Of a stretch of DNA of 64,000 nt, positions 11,737-22,269 are shown piece by piece. The first letter of the stretch is position 1; every line of letters starts with the position of its first letter. This DNA comes from Myxococcus xanthus (lineage in GTDB: Bacteria > Myxococcota > Myxococcia > Myxococcales > Myxococcaceae). A program made the position numbers and the translations under genes. Where the stretch lies: the NCBI RefSeq assembly GCF_900106535.1, contig NZ_FNOH01000004.1, forward strand, positions 620,001 to 684,000, written 5' to 3'. A model generated the notes under the pieces. That model had not been told where the DNA came from and searched no databases. It saw only the letters and a list, made by a program, of their open reading frames with translations.

Positions 11737-13197
11737 TCACTGGGCCACGTTGCGGACGTATTGGGCATAGAAGCGCACCGCGTCCGCGTAGCCCTTCACC
11801 GACACGCGCTCGTCCTTGCCGTGGAGGCGTGACAGGTCGGCGCCGTCCAGGCGCAGCGGCATGAAGCGGTAGACGTTCTCACTCAGCCCGGTGAAGTAGC
11901 GCGAATCCGTCGCGCCCAGCATGAGGTACGGGGCCACGACGACGTCGGGGAACACCTGGCGCACGCTGCGCTGGAGCTGCGACCACGCCTCGGAGTCCAT
12001 GCGCGACACGGGCGACGGTTCACTGATGAAGCCCAGCGTGCGCACCTTCACCCGCGGGTCATCCACCACGCGCCGCACGTGCTCCAGCACGCCCGCCACG
12101 GAGTCTCCGGGGAGGATGCGGAAGTTCACCACCGCGCGGGCGCGGGCGGGCAGCACGTTGTCGCGCTCGCTGCCCTCGAACATGGTGGCCGCGGTGGTGG
12201 TGCGCACCGCCGCGTTGGTGGTGGCCTTCGCGGTGAGCTGGCGCAGCACCAGCGGCTCGAACAGCCACAGGTTGGCGAAGAGCGTGCGCATCCCGAAGCC
12301 CATCTCCGGCCCCGCGAACTCGAACAGGGCCCGGCTGCCACCGCGCAGCTTCGCGGGCATGGGCGCATCCTCCAGCCGGGAGATGGCGCGGCTCAGCACG
12401 CCCACGGCCGTCTGGGGCGGCGGCATGGACGAATGGCCGCCTTCGCCATCCGCCACCAACTCCGCGCTGGCGAAGCCCTTCTCCGACACGCCGACCAGGG
12501 CCACCGGTGAGGCCACGCCGGGCACGGTGCCGGACACAATCATCCCGCCCTCGTCCAGCACGGATTCCAGCGTCACGCCCCGCTCGCGGAGCAGCTTCGC
12601 CATCGCCTCCGCGCCCTCGCGCCCACCCACCTCTTCATCCCCACCGAAGGCGAGCAGCACCGTGCGCTTGGGCTGGAAGCCCGCCGCGAGCAGCGCCTCC
12701 ACCGACTCCAGGATGCCGAACACGCTCCCCTTGTCGTCCAGCGCGCCCCGGCCCCAGACATAGCCGTCCGCCACCAGCCCGCTATAGGGCGGGTGAGTCC
12801 AGGACGCCTCCGTGCCGGGCTCCACGGGCACCACGTCCAGGTGCCCCAGCAGCAGCGCCGGGCGCAGCGACGCGTCCGTCCCCGTCCAGGTGTACAGCAC
12901 CGAGTGCGCCCCCACGGGCTCGCGCTTCAGCGCCTGATGAAGCCGGGGGTATTGCTCCCGCATGTAGTCGTGGAGCGCGGTGAAGGCGGCGTCCTCCGCA
13001 GCCTGCCCCTCCGCCGCCGCCAGCGTCTTGAGCCGCAGCGCACCGCCCAGCCGGGCCGCGGCGGCATCCGCGTCCACGGTGAACTCCGCGGGCGCCTCCG
13101 GCTGGACCTGCCGAGAGGTGAAGCGAAAAGCCTTCGTGAGGAGAACCCCCGCGAGGGCAACGACGACAAACAACAACGACAAGAGGATGCGTTTCAT
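11737..13197 (-). CDS. Membrane-anchored M20 family peptidase (PM20D1-like)
   Basis: This 486-residue metallopeptidase of the M20/ArgE/DapE family should hydrolyse N-acyl amino acids or dipeptides. A hydrophobic N-terminal anchor (MKRILLSLLFVVVALAG) predicts export with membrane attachment. The zinc-binding landmarks appear in order: LLLGHLDVVP (metal His), WGRGALDDKG (bridging Asp) and FGGDEEVGG (Glu base and metal Glu). The dimerisation lid follows with the substrate His in EGGHSSMPPP, and a late metal ligand is expected near GATDSRYFTG. The arrangement is closest to the carboxypeptidase-S/PM20D1 branch. ATG 13197 was preferred to an in-frame TTG two codons earlier. It diverges from the GH18 gene. 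Confidence 0.9.
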   Translation of the reverse strand: MKRILLSLLFVVVALAGVLLTKAFRFTSRQVQPEAPAEFTVDADAAAARLGGALRLKTLAAAEGQAAEDAAFTALHDYMREQYPRLHQALKREPVGAHSVLYTWTGTDASLRPALLLGHLDVVPVEPGTEASWTHPPYSGLVADGYVWGRGALDDKGSVFGILESVEALLAAGFQPKRTVLLAFGGDEEVGGREGAEAMAKLLRERGVTLESVLDEGGMIVSGTVPGVASPVALVGVSEKGFASAELVADGEGGHSSMPPPQTAVGVLSRAISRLEDAPMPAKLRGGSRALFEFAGPEMGFGMRTLFANLWLFEPLVLRQLTAKATTNAAVRTTTAATMFEGSERDNVLPARARAVVNFRILPGDSVAGVLEHVRRVVDDPRVKVRTLGFISEPSPVSRMDSEAWSQLQRSVRQVFPDVVVAPYLMLGATDSRYFTGLSENVYRFMPLRLDGADLSRLHGKDERVSVKGYADAVRFYAQYVRNVAQ

Positions 13198-13388
13198 CGG
13201 CAAGACTCGCGGTGGGGACGCCTCACGCTAGCAAAGGCGGCCCGCCACCCCACTGCGTCTCCAGGGCAGAGCCTCCACGGCAGGCCTCGCTTCCACGAAC
13301 CACGGCTTTACAGAATTGCAACCATTTTCCATGTTCGCCGCGAAACGCAAGGCGTGTAGATGACGCGGCTCGTCGCAGGGGGTGCGCA

Positions 13389-15179
13389 GTGAAGAAGCCG
13401 TCCACGGTGTGGAGACAGCTCTGGCTTGGCCTGGTGTTGGGGACACTCGCTGGCTGCACCGCTGGAGGCGCGGAGGACCCGGGTCTTCCGGGCGCCCCGG
13501 GCGCGGCCACGGCCCAGGCAGCCGATGCCGAGGCCTTGGTGACGTGGCTGCCGCCCACGAGCGACGGCGGCCACCCGGTCATGTACTACATCGTGCGATG
13601 TGAGCCCGCCTGCGGCGGCGCCATCGTCACGTCGGACGAGTTCCAGGCCACCGTGCGCGGCCTCCACAACGGCTTCGCGTACACCTTCAAGGTCGCGGCG
13701 GTGAACATCAACGGGGAAGGTCCCGCCTCCGTGCAGTCGGAGCTGGTGACGCCGCAGCCCGGCCTCTCCATCCCCAACCCCACCGTCCCGGGCCAACCCC
13801 GTGGCGTCCGGGCCACGCCGGGCAACGGCCACGCCTTCGTGAGCTGGCTGGCTCCAGCCAGCTACGGTGGCCGGCCGCTGCGCCAATACCGGCTGACGGC
13901 GGAGCCAGGGGGCGTCTCCGTGATGGTGGACGCGCCGGCCGCGAGCGCCGTCATCCCCGGACTGGTCAACGGCGTGCCGTACCGCATCACCGTGGCGGCC
14001 ACCAACGAGAAGGGGGAAGGCCCCGTCGCGGTCGCCAACACCATCCAGCCCCGCGCCGGGGGCGAGCCCACCGAATGGGTGACGGGCTACTTCGTGGGCT
14101 ACCAACTGTGGATGCAGCCGGTGGACGCGGTGGACCTGGCGGGCATCACCCACCTCGTCGTGGGCCGCGTCAAGCCGAACCCCAACGGCACCCTCAACGC
14201 GAACTTCGACGCCAACATCGACGACAGCCACGGCCGCGCCATGGCCAAGGCCCTGGCGACGCGCGCGCACCAGCAAGGGCGCAAGGCGCTGCTGATGCTC
14301 GGCGGCTTCGGCGAGCATGAGCACTTCGTGCACGCGGCGTCCGAGGCCCAGCGCGCGCACTTCATCCGCAACATCATCCAGCTCATGGACGAGCTGGGCT
14401 ACGACGGCATCGACGTCGACTGGGAGCCCATCATCCTGGCCGCGGACATCCCGGAAGGCGCGCCCATGGAGCCCGATGACGGAGAGCCCCTGCTCGCGCT
14501 GCTGGAGGGCCTGCGCGCCGCGCGGCCGGACATCATCCTCACAGTGCCGGTGGACTGGCTGAACTCCAACTTCAAGATGAGCCGCTATCGCGCCGACTTC
14601 ATGAAGCAACTGGCGTCGCGCGTGGACCAGCTCAACATCATGTCCTACAAGATGAGCGGTCACTGGGGCGGCTGGGAGAGCTGGCACTCCAGTCCGCTCT
14701 ACGGCCACTCGCAGTTCCACCCCACCTCCGTCTCGCACTCCGTGGAGGGCTACCTGGACGCGGGCGTGCCCGCGGGACGGCTGGGCATGGGCATTGGCTT
14801 CTTCGGGACGTGCTGGGGCGGCGTGACGGAGCCGAACACTCCCCTGGATGGTCGTGAGGGTGTCTTCGAGGGCCAGAGCGACAACTTCATGAGCTACACC
14901 AACATCATGACGCACTACTACCGTGCGGACGCCAGCCGCTGGGACGACGAGGCGAAGGTTCCCTACCTATCCTTCCCCACCGGCCACGGCCCGGGGCTCT
15001 GCAACTACGTCTCCTACGAGGACCCGCGCTCCATCTCCGTCAAGGGCCAGTACGCGCGCGAGAAGAACCTGGGCGGCGCCATCATCTGGACCATCAGCCA
15101 GGGGCACTTCCTCCAGCCGACGAACGGCCACAGGGACCCGCTGCTGGACGCGGTGAAACACGCCTTCCTGGACCCGTGA
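13389..15179 (+). CDS. GH18 family glycoside hydrolase lipoprotein with two FN3 domains
   Basis: This 596-residue protein has a GTG start preceded by AGGGGG. Its signal peptide ends in a lipobox (TLAGC), so it should be a surface lipoprotein. Two fibronectin type III domains follow, about residues 40-125 and 135-220, each ending in the usual AVNINGEGPAS or AATNEKGEGPVA pattern. The catalytic barrel of glycoside hydrolase family 18 occupies about 230-590, with the signature DGIDVDWE at 339-346 where Glu346 is the expected proton donor. Chitin or a related beta-1,4-GlcNAc polymer is the probable substrate. The lipid anchor and FN3 modules fit degradation of fungal or bacterial cell-wall material at the cell surface. 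The frame is open upstream, but the region before 13389 has no coding character. Confidence 0.92.
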   Translation: MKKPSTVWRQLWLGLVLGTLAGCTAGGAEDPGLPGAPGAATAQAADAEALVTWLPPTSDGGHPVMYYIVRCEPACGGAIVTSDEFQATVRGLHNGFAYTFKVAAVNINGEGPASVQSELVTPQPGLSIPNPTVPGQPRGVRATPGNGHAFVSWLAPASYGGRPLRQYRLTAEPGGVSVMVDAPAASAVIPGLVNGVPYRITVAATNEKGEGPVAVANTIQPRAGGEPTEWVTGYFVGYQLWMQPVDAVDLAGITHLVVGRVKPNPNGTLNANFDANIDDSHGRAMAKALATRAHQQGRKALLMLGGFGEHEHFVHAASEAQRAHFIRNIIQLMDELGYDGIDVDWEPIILAADIPEGAPMEPDDGEPLLALLEGLRAARPDIILTVPVDWLNSNFKMSRYRADFMKQLASRVDQLNIMSYKMSGHWGGWESWHSSPLYGHSQFHPTSVSHSVEGYLDAGVPAGRLGMGIGFFGTCWGGVTEPNTPLDGREGVFEGQSDNFMSYTNIMTHYYRADASRWDDEAKVPYLSFPTGHGPGLCNYVSYEDPRSISVKGQYAREKNLGGAIIWTISQGHFLQPTNGHRDPLLDAVKHAFLDP

Positions 15180-15219
15180 GCGCGGGAAGCACTGGCGGCG
15201 GAGCGCCCGCTCCCGCACC

Positions 15220-16038
<819 letters not shown>

Positions 16039-16059
16039 CCCGGGCCCGCCACCGGGCGA

Positions 16060-18273
16060 CTACTTCGCGGCCTTCTTCGGCGCGGCCTGCGCGGCAGGCA
16101 CGGGGAAGCCGCGCTTGCGCATCAGGGCCTGGATGCCCGCCTCACGGCCCCGGAAGGCGCGGTACGCGTCGGCCGGGTCCAGCGTGTTGCCCACGGAGAA
16201 GACGTGCTTGCGCAGGAGCGCGGCCACGTCCTTGTCGTAGGCGCCCTTGCCTTCGGTGAAGCGCTCGTAGGCGTCCGCCGTCAGCGTGTCCGACCACAGG
16301 TAGCTGTAGTAGCCCGCCGAGTATCCGTCACCCGCGAAGACGTGGCCGAACTGCGGCGTGCGGTGCCGCATGACGATTTCCTTCGGCATGCCCAGCGCGT
16401 TGAGCGTGTCGCGCTCGAAGGCGTCCGCGTCAATGGGCGTAGCCCCCGCCAGGTGCAGCTTCATGTCCACCAGCGCGCTGGACAGGTACTCCACCGTCCC
16501 GAAGCCCTGGTTGAAGGTGGCGGCCTTCTCGATGCGGTCCACCAGCGCCTGGGGAATGGGCTTCCCCGTCTGGTAGTGCAGCGCGTAGGTGTTCAGCACC
16601 TCGGGCGTGGACAGCCAGTGCTCCAGCAATTGCGAGGGGAACTCCACGTAGTCGCGCGCCACCGCGGTGCCGGCCAGCGACGGGTACGTCACGTTGGAGC
16701 TGAGGCCGTGCAGCGCGTGGCCGAACTCGTGGAACAGCGTGGAGGCATCCTCCCAGCTGATGAGGACGGGCTCACCGGGCTGGCCCTTCACGAAGTTGGA
16801 GTTGTTGGAGACGATGGTGGTGACTTCACCCCGGAACCGCTCCTGGCTGCGGTACGCGTTCATCCACGCGCCGGAGCGCTTGCCCTTGCGCGCGTACGGG
16901 TCGAAGTACCACAAGCCCACGTGACGCCCGCTGGCCTGGTCCTTCACCTCCCAGACGCGCACGTCGGGGTGGAACACGGGCACGTCGTTCACCTGCGTGA
17001 AGGAGAAGCCGAACAGCTCGCCGGCCACCCAGAACATGCCCTCGCGCAGCTTCTCCAACTGGAGGTAGGGCTTCACCTCGTTCTGGTCCAGGTCGTACTT
17101 CGCCTTGCGGACCTTCTCCGCGTAGTAGCGGTAGTCCCAGGGTTCAATCTTGAGCTTCGCGCCCTCCTTGTTGGCCACGCGCTGCATGTCCGCGACCTCT
17201 TCGTGAACGCGGGCCACCGCGGGCTTCCAGACGGCCTCCATCAGCTCCATGGCGCGCTCGGGCGTGCGGGCCATGGCGTTCTCCAGCCGCCAGTGCGCGT
17301 GCGTCTTGTAGCCCAGCAGCGTGGCGCGCTCGGCGCGCAGCTTCAGGACTTCGGCGATGATGACGTTGTTGTCGCGCGCGTCGCCGTTGTCACCTCGGTT
17401 GACGTAGTTGCGCCAGACCTTCTCGCGCAGGTCGCGCCGCGACGAGTACGTCAGGAACGGCTCCATGGAGGAGCGCGTGTTGGTGATGAGCCACTTGCCC
17501 TTCTGACCGCGCGACTCGGCCGCGGCGGCGGCGCCCGCGCGCACGGAGTCCGGCAGGCCCGCCAGGTCCGCCTCGGACTCCAGGACGACGGTGTAGCCCT
17601 CTTCGTCCGCGAGCACGTTCTGGCTGAAGGACGTGTAGAGCGACGCCAGCCGCTGGTTGATGGCCGCCAGCTTCTGCTTGGCCGCCGCGTCCAGCTTCGC
17701 GCCGGAGCGGACGAAGCGCGTGTAGTGCAGCCAGGTGAGCCGCTGCTGCTCGGGCGTCAGCTTCGCCTTGTCGGGCGACTGGTACACCGCCTCGATGCGG
17801 CGGAAGAGCGCCTCGTTCTGGAAGATTTCGTCGTCGAAGGCGGCCAGCTTCGGCGCCATCTCCCGCTCCAGCGCCTGGAACTCCGGCCCGCTCATGGACG
17901 AGCTCCAGATGCCGTAGAGCGTCTCCACTTCGCCCTGCGTCTTGCCGGCGGACTCCAGCGCGACGATGGTGTTCTCGAACGTGGGCGCCGAGGTGTCGTT
18001 CGCGATGGCCGCCAGTTCGCCGCGCGTCCGCTCCATCGCGGCCTCGAGCGCTGGCTTGAAGAGCTCCACCTTCACCTGGTCGAACGGCGGAACGCCGCCA
18101 TGGGCGCCCGTCCACTTCGCGATCAGCGGGTTGGTCTGCTCCGGAGCAGCCGGCGCGGCGGGGGCGGTCGTCTGGGGCGCGGTGGCCAAGTTCTGGGACT
18201 CCTGCGAGGTCGTCGCACAGCCGGTGGACACGAGTACGGCCATGCCCGCGCCAGCGAAGAAGAGCTTACGCAT
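16060..18273 (-). CDS. M3 family metallopeptidase lipoprotein (peptidyl-dipeptidase Dcp type)
   Basis: This 737-residue zinc metallopeptidase of the oligopeptidase A/Dcp family cleaves short peptides. The zinc motif HEFGH is at 515-519, and the third ligand is Glu544 in DYVEFPSQLLEHW. The C-terminal substrate region with the expected Tyr residues appears as DGYSAGYYSYLWSD. The N-terminus (MRKLFFAGAGMAVLVSTGC) carries a lipobox, so unlike cytoplasmic enterobacterial family members this one is exported and lipid-anchored. An Ala/Pro/Thr linker follows the Cys. The C-terminus ends in an Ala/Lys-rich tail. ATG 18273 was chosen because the 34 upstream codons have no signal character. Release of amino acids from prey peptides would fit. 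Confidence 0.92.
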   Translation of the reverse strand: MRKLFFAGAGMAVLVSTGCATTSQESQNLATAPQTTAPAAPAAPEQTNPLIAKWTGAHGGVPPFDQVKVELFKPALEAAMERTRGELAAIANDTSAPTFENTIVALESAGKTQGEVETLYGIWSSSMSGPEFQALEREMAPKLAAFDDEIFQNEALFRRIEAVYQSPDKAKLTPEQQRLTWLHYTRFVRSGAKLDAAAKQKLAAINQRLASLYTSFSQNVLADEEGYTVVLESEADLAGLPDSVRAGAAAAAESRGQKGKWLITNTRSSMEPFLTYSSRRDLREKVWRNYVNRGDNGDARDNNVIIAEVLKLRAERATLLGYKTHAHWRLENAMARTPERAMELMEAVWKPAVARVHEEVADMQRVANKEGAKLKIEPWDYRYYAEKVRKAKYDLDQNEVKPYLQLEKLREGMFWVAGELFGFSFTQVNDVPVFHPDVRVWEVKDQASGRHVGLWYFDPYARKGKRSGAWMNAYRSQERFRGEVTTIVSNNSNFVKGQPGEPVLISWEDASTLFHEFGHALHGLSSNVTYPSLAGTAVARDYVEFPSQLLEHWLSTPEVLNTYALHYQTGKPIPQALVDRIEKAATFNQGFGTVEYLSSALVDMKLHLAGATPIDADAFERDTLNALGMPKEIVMRHRTPQFGHVFAGDGYSAGYYSYLWSDTLTADAYERFTEGKGAYDKDVAALLRKHVFSVGNTLDPADAYRAFRGREAGIQALMRKRGFPVPAAQAAPKKAAK

Positions 18274-18475
18274 GTAGAGGATGTCTCCCGACGAAAGGGG
18301 GGCTACCTGAAGAGGGACGCAGCCTAGCGGCATCGCGTCGCGAACCGGGGGACGGAATCGCGGGCACACCAACATGCCTGCCTGCCCATCTGTTCCCGGC
18401 CAACACCATGGTCACGGGAAAGACGCGGTGTGTTACACCCATTGCCCCCACAGCATTCACCCTCCAGGAATGACC

Positions 18476-19999
18476 GTGACGAGCACGCTGAAGGACCGCA
18501 TCGAGAACACCGAGTTGCTGGCGAAGGTCGTCCCCGTCGAAGAGGCGGTGAAGCACGTCGTCCACGGCAACACCGTGGCCATCAGCGGCTTCACCAAGTC
18601 GGGTGAGCCGAAGACGTTCCTGCCGGCGCTTGCCTGGCACTTCTCCCAGACGGCACCGGACGCCCGCATCACCCTGCTGTCCGGCGCGTCCCTGTCCGAG
18701 GATGTGGAGGGCCCCATGGCGCCCTTCATCGCCAAGCGCGGTCCGTACATGTCCTCGCCTGCCTCGCGGCGCCGCATCCATGCCGGAGAGATGGACTTCA
18801 CGGACGTCCACCTGTCCGCCTTCGCGCGCAACCTGATGTATGGCTTCTACGGCGACATCGACGTGGCCGTCGTCGAGGTGTCGCGCATCCGGAAGAACGG
18901 CAGCGTCGTCCTCACGTCGTCGGTGGGAATCAGCGCGGAGGCGCTGGCCCGCGCGAAGAAGATCGTCCTCGAGGTCAACACCTCCGGGCCGGACTACACG
19001 GGCTTCCACGACATCGTCCTGCCCGCCGTCCATCCGCACGTGGGCTGGCCGCTGCCGCTGGTGAACGTGAGGGACCGCATCGGCAACCCCTACGTGGAGC
19101 TCGACCTGAGCAAGGTGGTGGCGGTGGTGGAGTCCCGCACGCCCGACCACCCGGTGCCCTTCAAGGCGGCGGATGACACCGCCAAGCGCATCGCCGAGCA
19201 CGTCATCGACTTCCTGATGCGCTGCCGTGAGCAGTACCAGTGGGGCAAGCGCCTGCCGCCCATCCAGTCCGGCGTGGGCAACGTGGCCAACGCCATCATC
19301 AGCCAGCTCTACGACTCTCCCTTCCAGAAAATCCGCTTCTGGACCGAGGTCTTCCAGGACGGGATGTTGCGCTACGTGGAGGACGACGCAAAGTTCGAAT
19401 ACGCGTCCGCCACCGCGGTGTCCTTCTCCTCTGAGGGCCGCCAGCGCTTCCTCGACATGTTCGAGCGGAGCAAGGACCGGCTGGTGCTGCGGCCCATGTG
19501 GCTGTCCAACAGCCCCGAAATCATCTCTCGCCTCTTCGTCATCGCGATGAACACCCCCATCGAGGTGGACATCTACGGGCACGTCAACTCCACGCACATC
19601 GACGGTTCGCGCATCGTCAACGGCCTGGGCGGCTCGGGTGACTTCTTCCGCAACGCGTACCTGAGCATCGTCCACACGCCGTCCACGCGAAAGCTGCGGG
19701 ATGGCCGCACCGTGAGCTGTGTCATGCCGTACGTGCGGCACATCGACCACACCGAGCACGACATCAAGTGCGTCGTCACCGAGCAGGGCTACGCGCTCAA
19801 CATGGACATCCGCTCGCCCAAGCGGCGCGCCCAGGACATCATCGACCGCTGCGCGCACCCCTACTTCCGGCCGCTGCTGCACGCGTACCTGGACATGGCG
19901 GGCCCTGGCGACGAGCCGCGCGCCACCGACATGAAGGTGCTCCAGGGCTGGTGGGCGGACTACGACGCGGCGACGCGTGCCTTCCCCCAGAACGGCTGA
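18476..19999 (+). CDS. Acetyl-CoA hydrolase/succinyl-CoA:acetate CoA-transferase family
   Basis: This 507-residue cytoplasmic enzyme of CoA-transferase family I (AarC/Cat1/Ach1 type) should move CoA between succinyl-CoA or another acyl-CoA and acetate, or hydrolyse acetyl-CoA. Landmarks are the N-terminal VAISGFTKSGEPK, the central RFWTEVFQDGM with the probable active-site Glu, and the family-typical GLGGSGDFFRNAYLSI near 382-398. The start is debatable. The ATG at 18470 lies directly against AGGA with no spacing. The in-frame GTG at 18476 leaves six bases after AGGA and is preferred. A GGTGT-GTT-ACACC inverted repeat at 18427-18439 lies upstream. The TPR gene following it starts within or just after its end. 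Confidence 0.88.
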   Translation: MTSTLKDRIENTELLAKVVPVEEAVKHVVHGNTVAISGFTKSGEPKTFLPALAWHFSQTAPDARITLLSGASLSEDVEGPMAPFIAKRGPYMSSPASRRRIHAGEMDFTDVHLSAFARNLMYGFYGDIDVAVVEVSRIRKNGSVVLTSSVGISAEALARAKKIVLEVNTSGPDYTGFHDIVLPAVHPHVGWPLPLVNVRDRIGNPYVELDLSKVVAVVESRTPDHPVPFKAADDTAKRIAEHVIDFLMRCREQYQWGKRLPPIQSGVGNVANAIISQLYDSPFQKIRFWTEVFQDGMLRYVEDDAKFEYASATAVSFSSEGRQRFLDMFERSKDRLVLRPMWLSNSPEIISRLFVIAMNTPIEVDIYGHVNSTHIDGSRIVNGLGGSGDFFRNAYLSIVHTPSTRKLRDGRTVSCVMPYVRHIDHTEHDIKCVVTEQGYALNMDIRSPKRRAQDIIDRCAHPYFRPLLHAYLDMAGPGDEPRATDMKVLQGWWADYDAATRAFPQNG

Positions 20000-20009
20000 G
20001 ACCCCGGCG

Positions 20010-20726
20010 GTGGAGCGCAACGGCCGCGAAGCCTGTCCCCCGGAGCTGGCCGCCCAACTCCGGGAGGTGGACCGCCTGCGACGCAGCGGGCGTTACGCAT
20101 CCGCCCTCACGCTCGCGCGAGCGCTGGCGGAGGCGCATCCCCGGCAGGCCCGCGTGCTGCTGGAAGTGGCGCAGACGCTGGCCATCTGGGGCGGCGTCCC
20201 CGGGGAAGCGCTGGAGTGGTACGAGCGCGTGCTGGCGCTGGCCCCCGGCCACCTCACCAGCCGACTGCACCGCGCCTTGTGCCTGTCACGCCTGAGCCGC
20301 CATGAAGAGGCGGTCGCGGACTTCGACGCGCTTGTCGCCTCGGGCTACCGCAAGGCACTGGTGCTGCACATGAAGCGCGCCGAGGCGCTGGAGGCGCTGG
20401 GCCGGGATGAAGCAGCGGAGCGGGACTGGACGCTCGCGATTGAGGAGGCCCTGGGCAACCCGTGGCTGCTCCAGCAGCGCGCCGCCGCGCGGGCCCGCCT
20501 GGGCCGGCTGGACGACGCGGCGCAGGACCTCACCGAGGCGCTAGCGTCCCAGACGGGCGACGAGGTGGACCCGGAGCTGCTGCACGCGCGCGGTGTGTTG
20601 CGTGAGCGGCAAGGTGACGTGGACGGTGCGCGCGCGGACTTCGAGGCGGGACTCTCCGCCTTTCGTGAAGGCGACCCACCCGCCCTGCTGGACGCGCTTC
20701 GTGAAGGAACCATGCGCAAACCATGA
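20010..20726 (+). CDS. TPR repeat protein
   Basis: This 238-residue soluble protein is built from about five or six TPR-like helix pairs (YASALTLARALAEAHPRQ, ALEWYERVLALAPGHLTS, HEEAVADFDALVASGY and similar), without signal peptide or other domain. The start is uncertain. GTG 20010 lies just after the stop codon of the CoA-transferase gene. Another in-frame GTG at 19977 would overlap that gene by 23 bases. Either way the two genes are probably cotranscribed. TPR proteins of this kind act as protein-binding adaptors, and the partner is unknown. Confidence 0.75.
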   Translation: MERNGREACPPELAAQLREVDRLRRSGRYASALTLARALAEAHPRQARVLLEVAQTLAIWGGVPGEALEWYERVLALAPGHLTSRLHRALCLSRLSRHEEAVADFDALVASGYRKALVLHMKRAEALEALGRDEAAERDWTLAIEEALGNPWLLQQRAAARARLGRLDDAAQDLTEALASQTGDEVDPELLHARGVLRERQGDVDGARADFEAGLSAFREGDPPALLDALREGTMRKP

Positions 20727-21040
20727 CGGGCCCTTCGCGGCCACGGCATGCGACAAGAATGGCCATGCACACGGCGGCTCCGGCCGCGGGTGCTGATTCC
20801 GGGCCTGATGCTCCCGGAGGGGCGGGGGTGCTCGCGAGTGGGCCGAGCGCCGATGCAATGCCTGACACCACGTGAGAGCGCCGACTTGGGGCGGTGCTTG
20901 GGAACCACGTTGGTGGAGGGGAGCGTCGTGCGGGCGCGGACCACGCCGAGCGCAGCGGTGGGCCAGAGGGAATCGCATGCCGGGCCGAAAGGAAGCGGCT
21001 CGTACCTGCGGTTCCCTCTGGTGTCGGGGTGATGCCCCAG
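20727..21040. other. Convergent intergenic region between the TPR gene and dusA
   Basis: These 314 bases separate two convergent genes. Frames here lack the third-position GC pattern of the neighbours and contain no ribosome site I trust, so I call no gene. The only clear element is the long hairpin at 20963-21021, listed separately. Confidence 0.6.
20963..21021. ncRNA. Long stable hairpin, possible structured RNA or bidirectional terminator
   Basis: CCAGAGGGAATCGCA (20963-20977) pairs without a break with TGCGGTTCCCTCTGG (21007-21021): 14 Watson-Crick pairs and one U-G pair. The 29-base apical part can form a further GCCG/CGGC helix around GAAAGGAAG. It begins 19 bases past the dusA stop codon, so it could end the dusA transcript. 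It has no U-tract and a more complex apex than a terminator needs. Both strands can form the stem. The function is unknown. Confidence 0.4.
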
Positions 21041-22039
21041 TCAGGCCGCGACTTCGGCTTCGGGCTCCCGCCGCACCTTCGCCAGCGCCGCCACGACGAC
21101 CTCCGGCCCGGCGCCCTGCTTGTGGGCATTCTCACTCAGGTGCCTGCGCCACGCGCGCGCCCCCGGGAGCCCCTGGAAGAGCCCCAGCATGTGTCGGGTG
21201 ATGGCGCCCAGCGGCGCGCCGCGCAGCATGGCCTTCTCGATGTACGGCAGCATGGCCTCGACGACTTCGTGCCGCTGCGGCACCGGCGTGGTGGCGCCGA
21301 AGAAACGGCGGTCGGCCTCGGCCAGCAGGTACGGGTTCTCATACGGGGCGCGGCCCATCATCACCCCGTCCACATGGCGCAACTGCTCCGCGGCGGCGTC
21401 CAGCGTCTTGATGCCGCCGTTGATGCTGATGTCCAGGTGCGGGAACTCCACCTTGAGCCGGTGCACCAGGTCGTAGCGCAGCGGCGGGACGTCGCGGTTC
21501 TCCTTGGGGCTCAGCCCCTGGAGCCATGCCTTGCGCGCGTGCACGATGAAGCGGGTGCAGCCCGCGGCGGACACCTTCCGGATGAAGCCCTCCAGCGTGG
21601 GCCACTCCTCCAACTCGTCGATGGCGATGCGCGACTTCACCGTCACCGGGATGCTCACCGCCTCTCGCATCGCCCCCACCAGCCGAGCCACCAGGTCCGG
21701 CTCCGCCATCAGGCACGCGCCGAAGCGGCCCGACTGGACGCGGTCGCTCGGGCAACCCACGTTGAGGTTGATTTCGTCGTAGCCCCACTGCTCGCCGATG
21801 CGGGCGGACTCGGCGAGCGCCGCCGGCTCCGAACCGCCAAGCTGAAGCGCCACCGGGTGCTCCGCGGCGTCGTAGCCCAGCAGCCGCTCCCGGTCGCCAT
21901 GCAGGATTGCGCCCGTGGTGACCATCTCCGTGTAAAGCAGCGTGTGGCGGCTGAGCTGGCGATGGAAGTACCGGCAGTTGCGGTCCGTCCAGTCCATCAT
22001 CGGCGCGACAGACAGCGGCATGGGATGAGTCGGCATCAT
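21041..22039 (-). CDS. dusA: tRNA-dihydrouridine(20/20a) synthase
   Basis: This 332-residue flavoenzyme reduces uridine 20/20a in the tRNA D-loop using NADPH. The N-terminal FMN-site pattern [18 protein letters not shown] is present. [21 protein letters not shown] follows with the catalytic Cys in NVGCPS. Further on are [26 protein letters not shown] (a DusA-specific stretch) and [14 protein letters not shown]. The length and the [16 protein letters not shown] segment favour DusA over DusB or DusC. The frame is open to 22129, but the first recognisable beta strand follows the paired ATGs at 22039/22036. It diverges from the MDR oxidoreductase gene. Confidence 0.94.
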   Translation of the reverse strand: MMPTHPMPLSVAPMMDWTDRNCRYFHRQLSRHTLLYTEMVTTGAILHGDRERLLGYDAAEHPVALQLGGSEPAALAESARIGEQWGYDEINLNVGCPSDRVQSGRFGACLMAEPDLVARLVGAMREAVSIPVTVKSRIAIDELEEWPTLEGFIRKVSAAGCTRFIVHARKAWLQGLSPKENRDVPPLRYDLVHRLKVEFPHLDISINGGIKTLDAAAEQLRHVDGVMMGRAPYENPYLLAEADRRFFGATTPVPQRHEVVEAMLPYIEKAMLRGAPLGAITRHMLGLFQGLPGARAWRRHLSENAHKQGAGPEVVVAALAKVRREPEAEVAA

Positions 22040-22269
22040 GCGAGAACCCGGGGCAGCAACCGGAGCGTCCCGTTCGGCGGGCCGCTCCCCTGCCGCCTGC
22101 ATGTAGCCGGGTTTTCCGCCCCTGCCCACCCCTTTGCCGCCCCTCTTCCCTGGCCACCGGGCAGGCGCCCACGGCGAACCACTTCACTCCGGGCAAATCC
22201 ACCCAGCCAGCGAGCCCTTCCCGCATGGTTGTCTGGCCGCCCTGACGGTCCGTGGATAGTCATGCCCGC

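Noticed and set aside
15180-15219. TPP riboswitch before thiD
   Set aside because: The 40-base spacer is too short for a TPP aptamer and has no matching motif.
20978-21006. Resemblance to the SRP (4.5S) RNA apical loop
   Set aside because: GGCCGAAAGGAAGCGGC recalls the SRP core, but the nearly invariant CAGG and GCAGC positions are changed and the outer stem is a plain 15-bp helix, so I do not call ffs.
20963-21021. Retron msd-type or group II intron domain V hairpin
   Set aside because: No reverse transcriptase gene is present in the window, and the conserved domain V triad is not in the right place.
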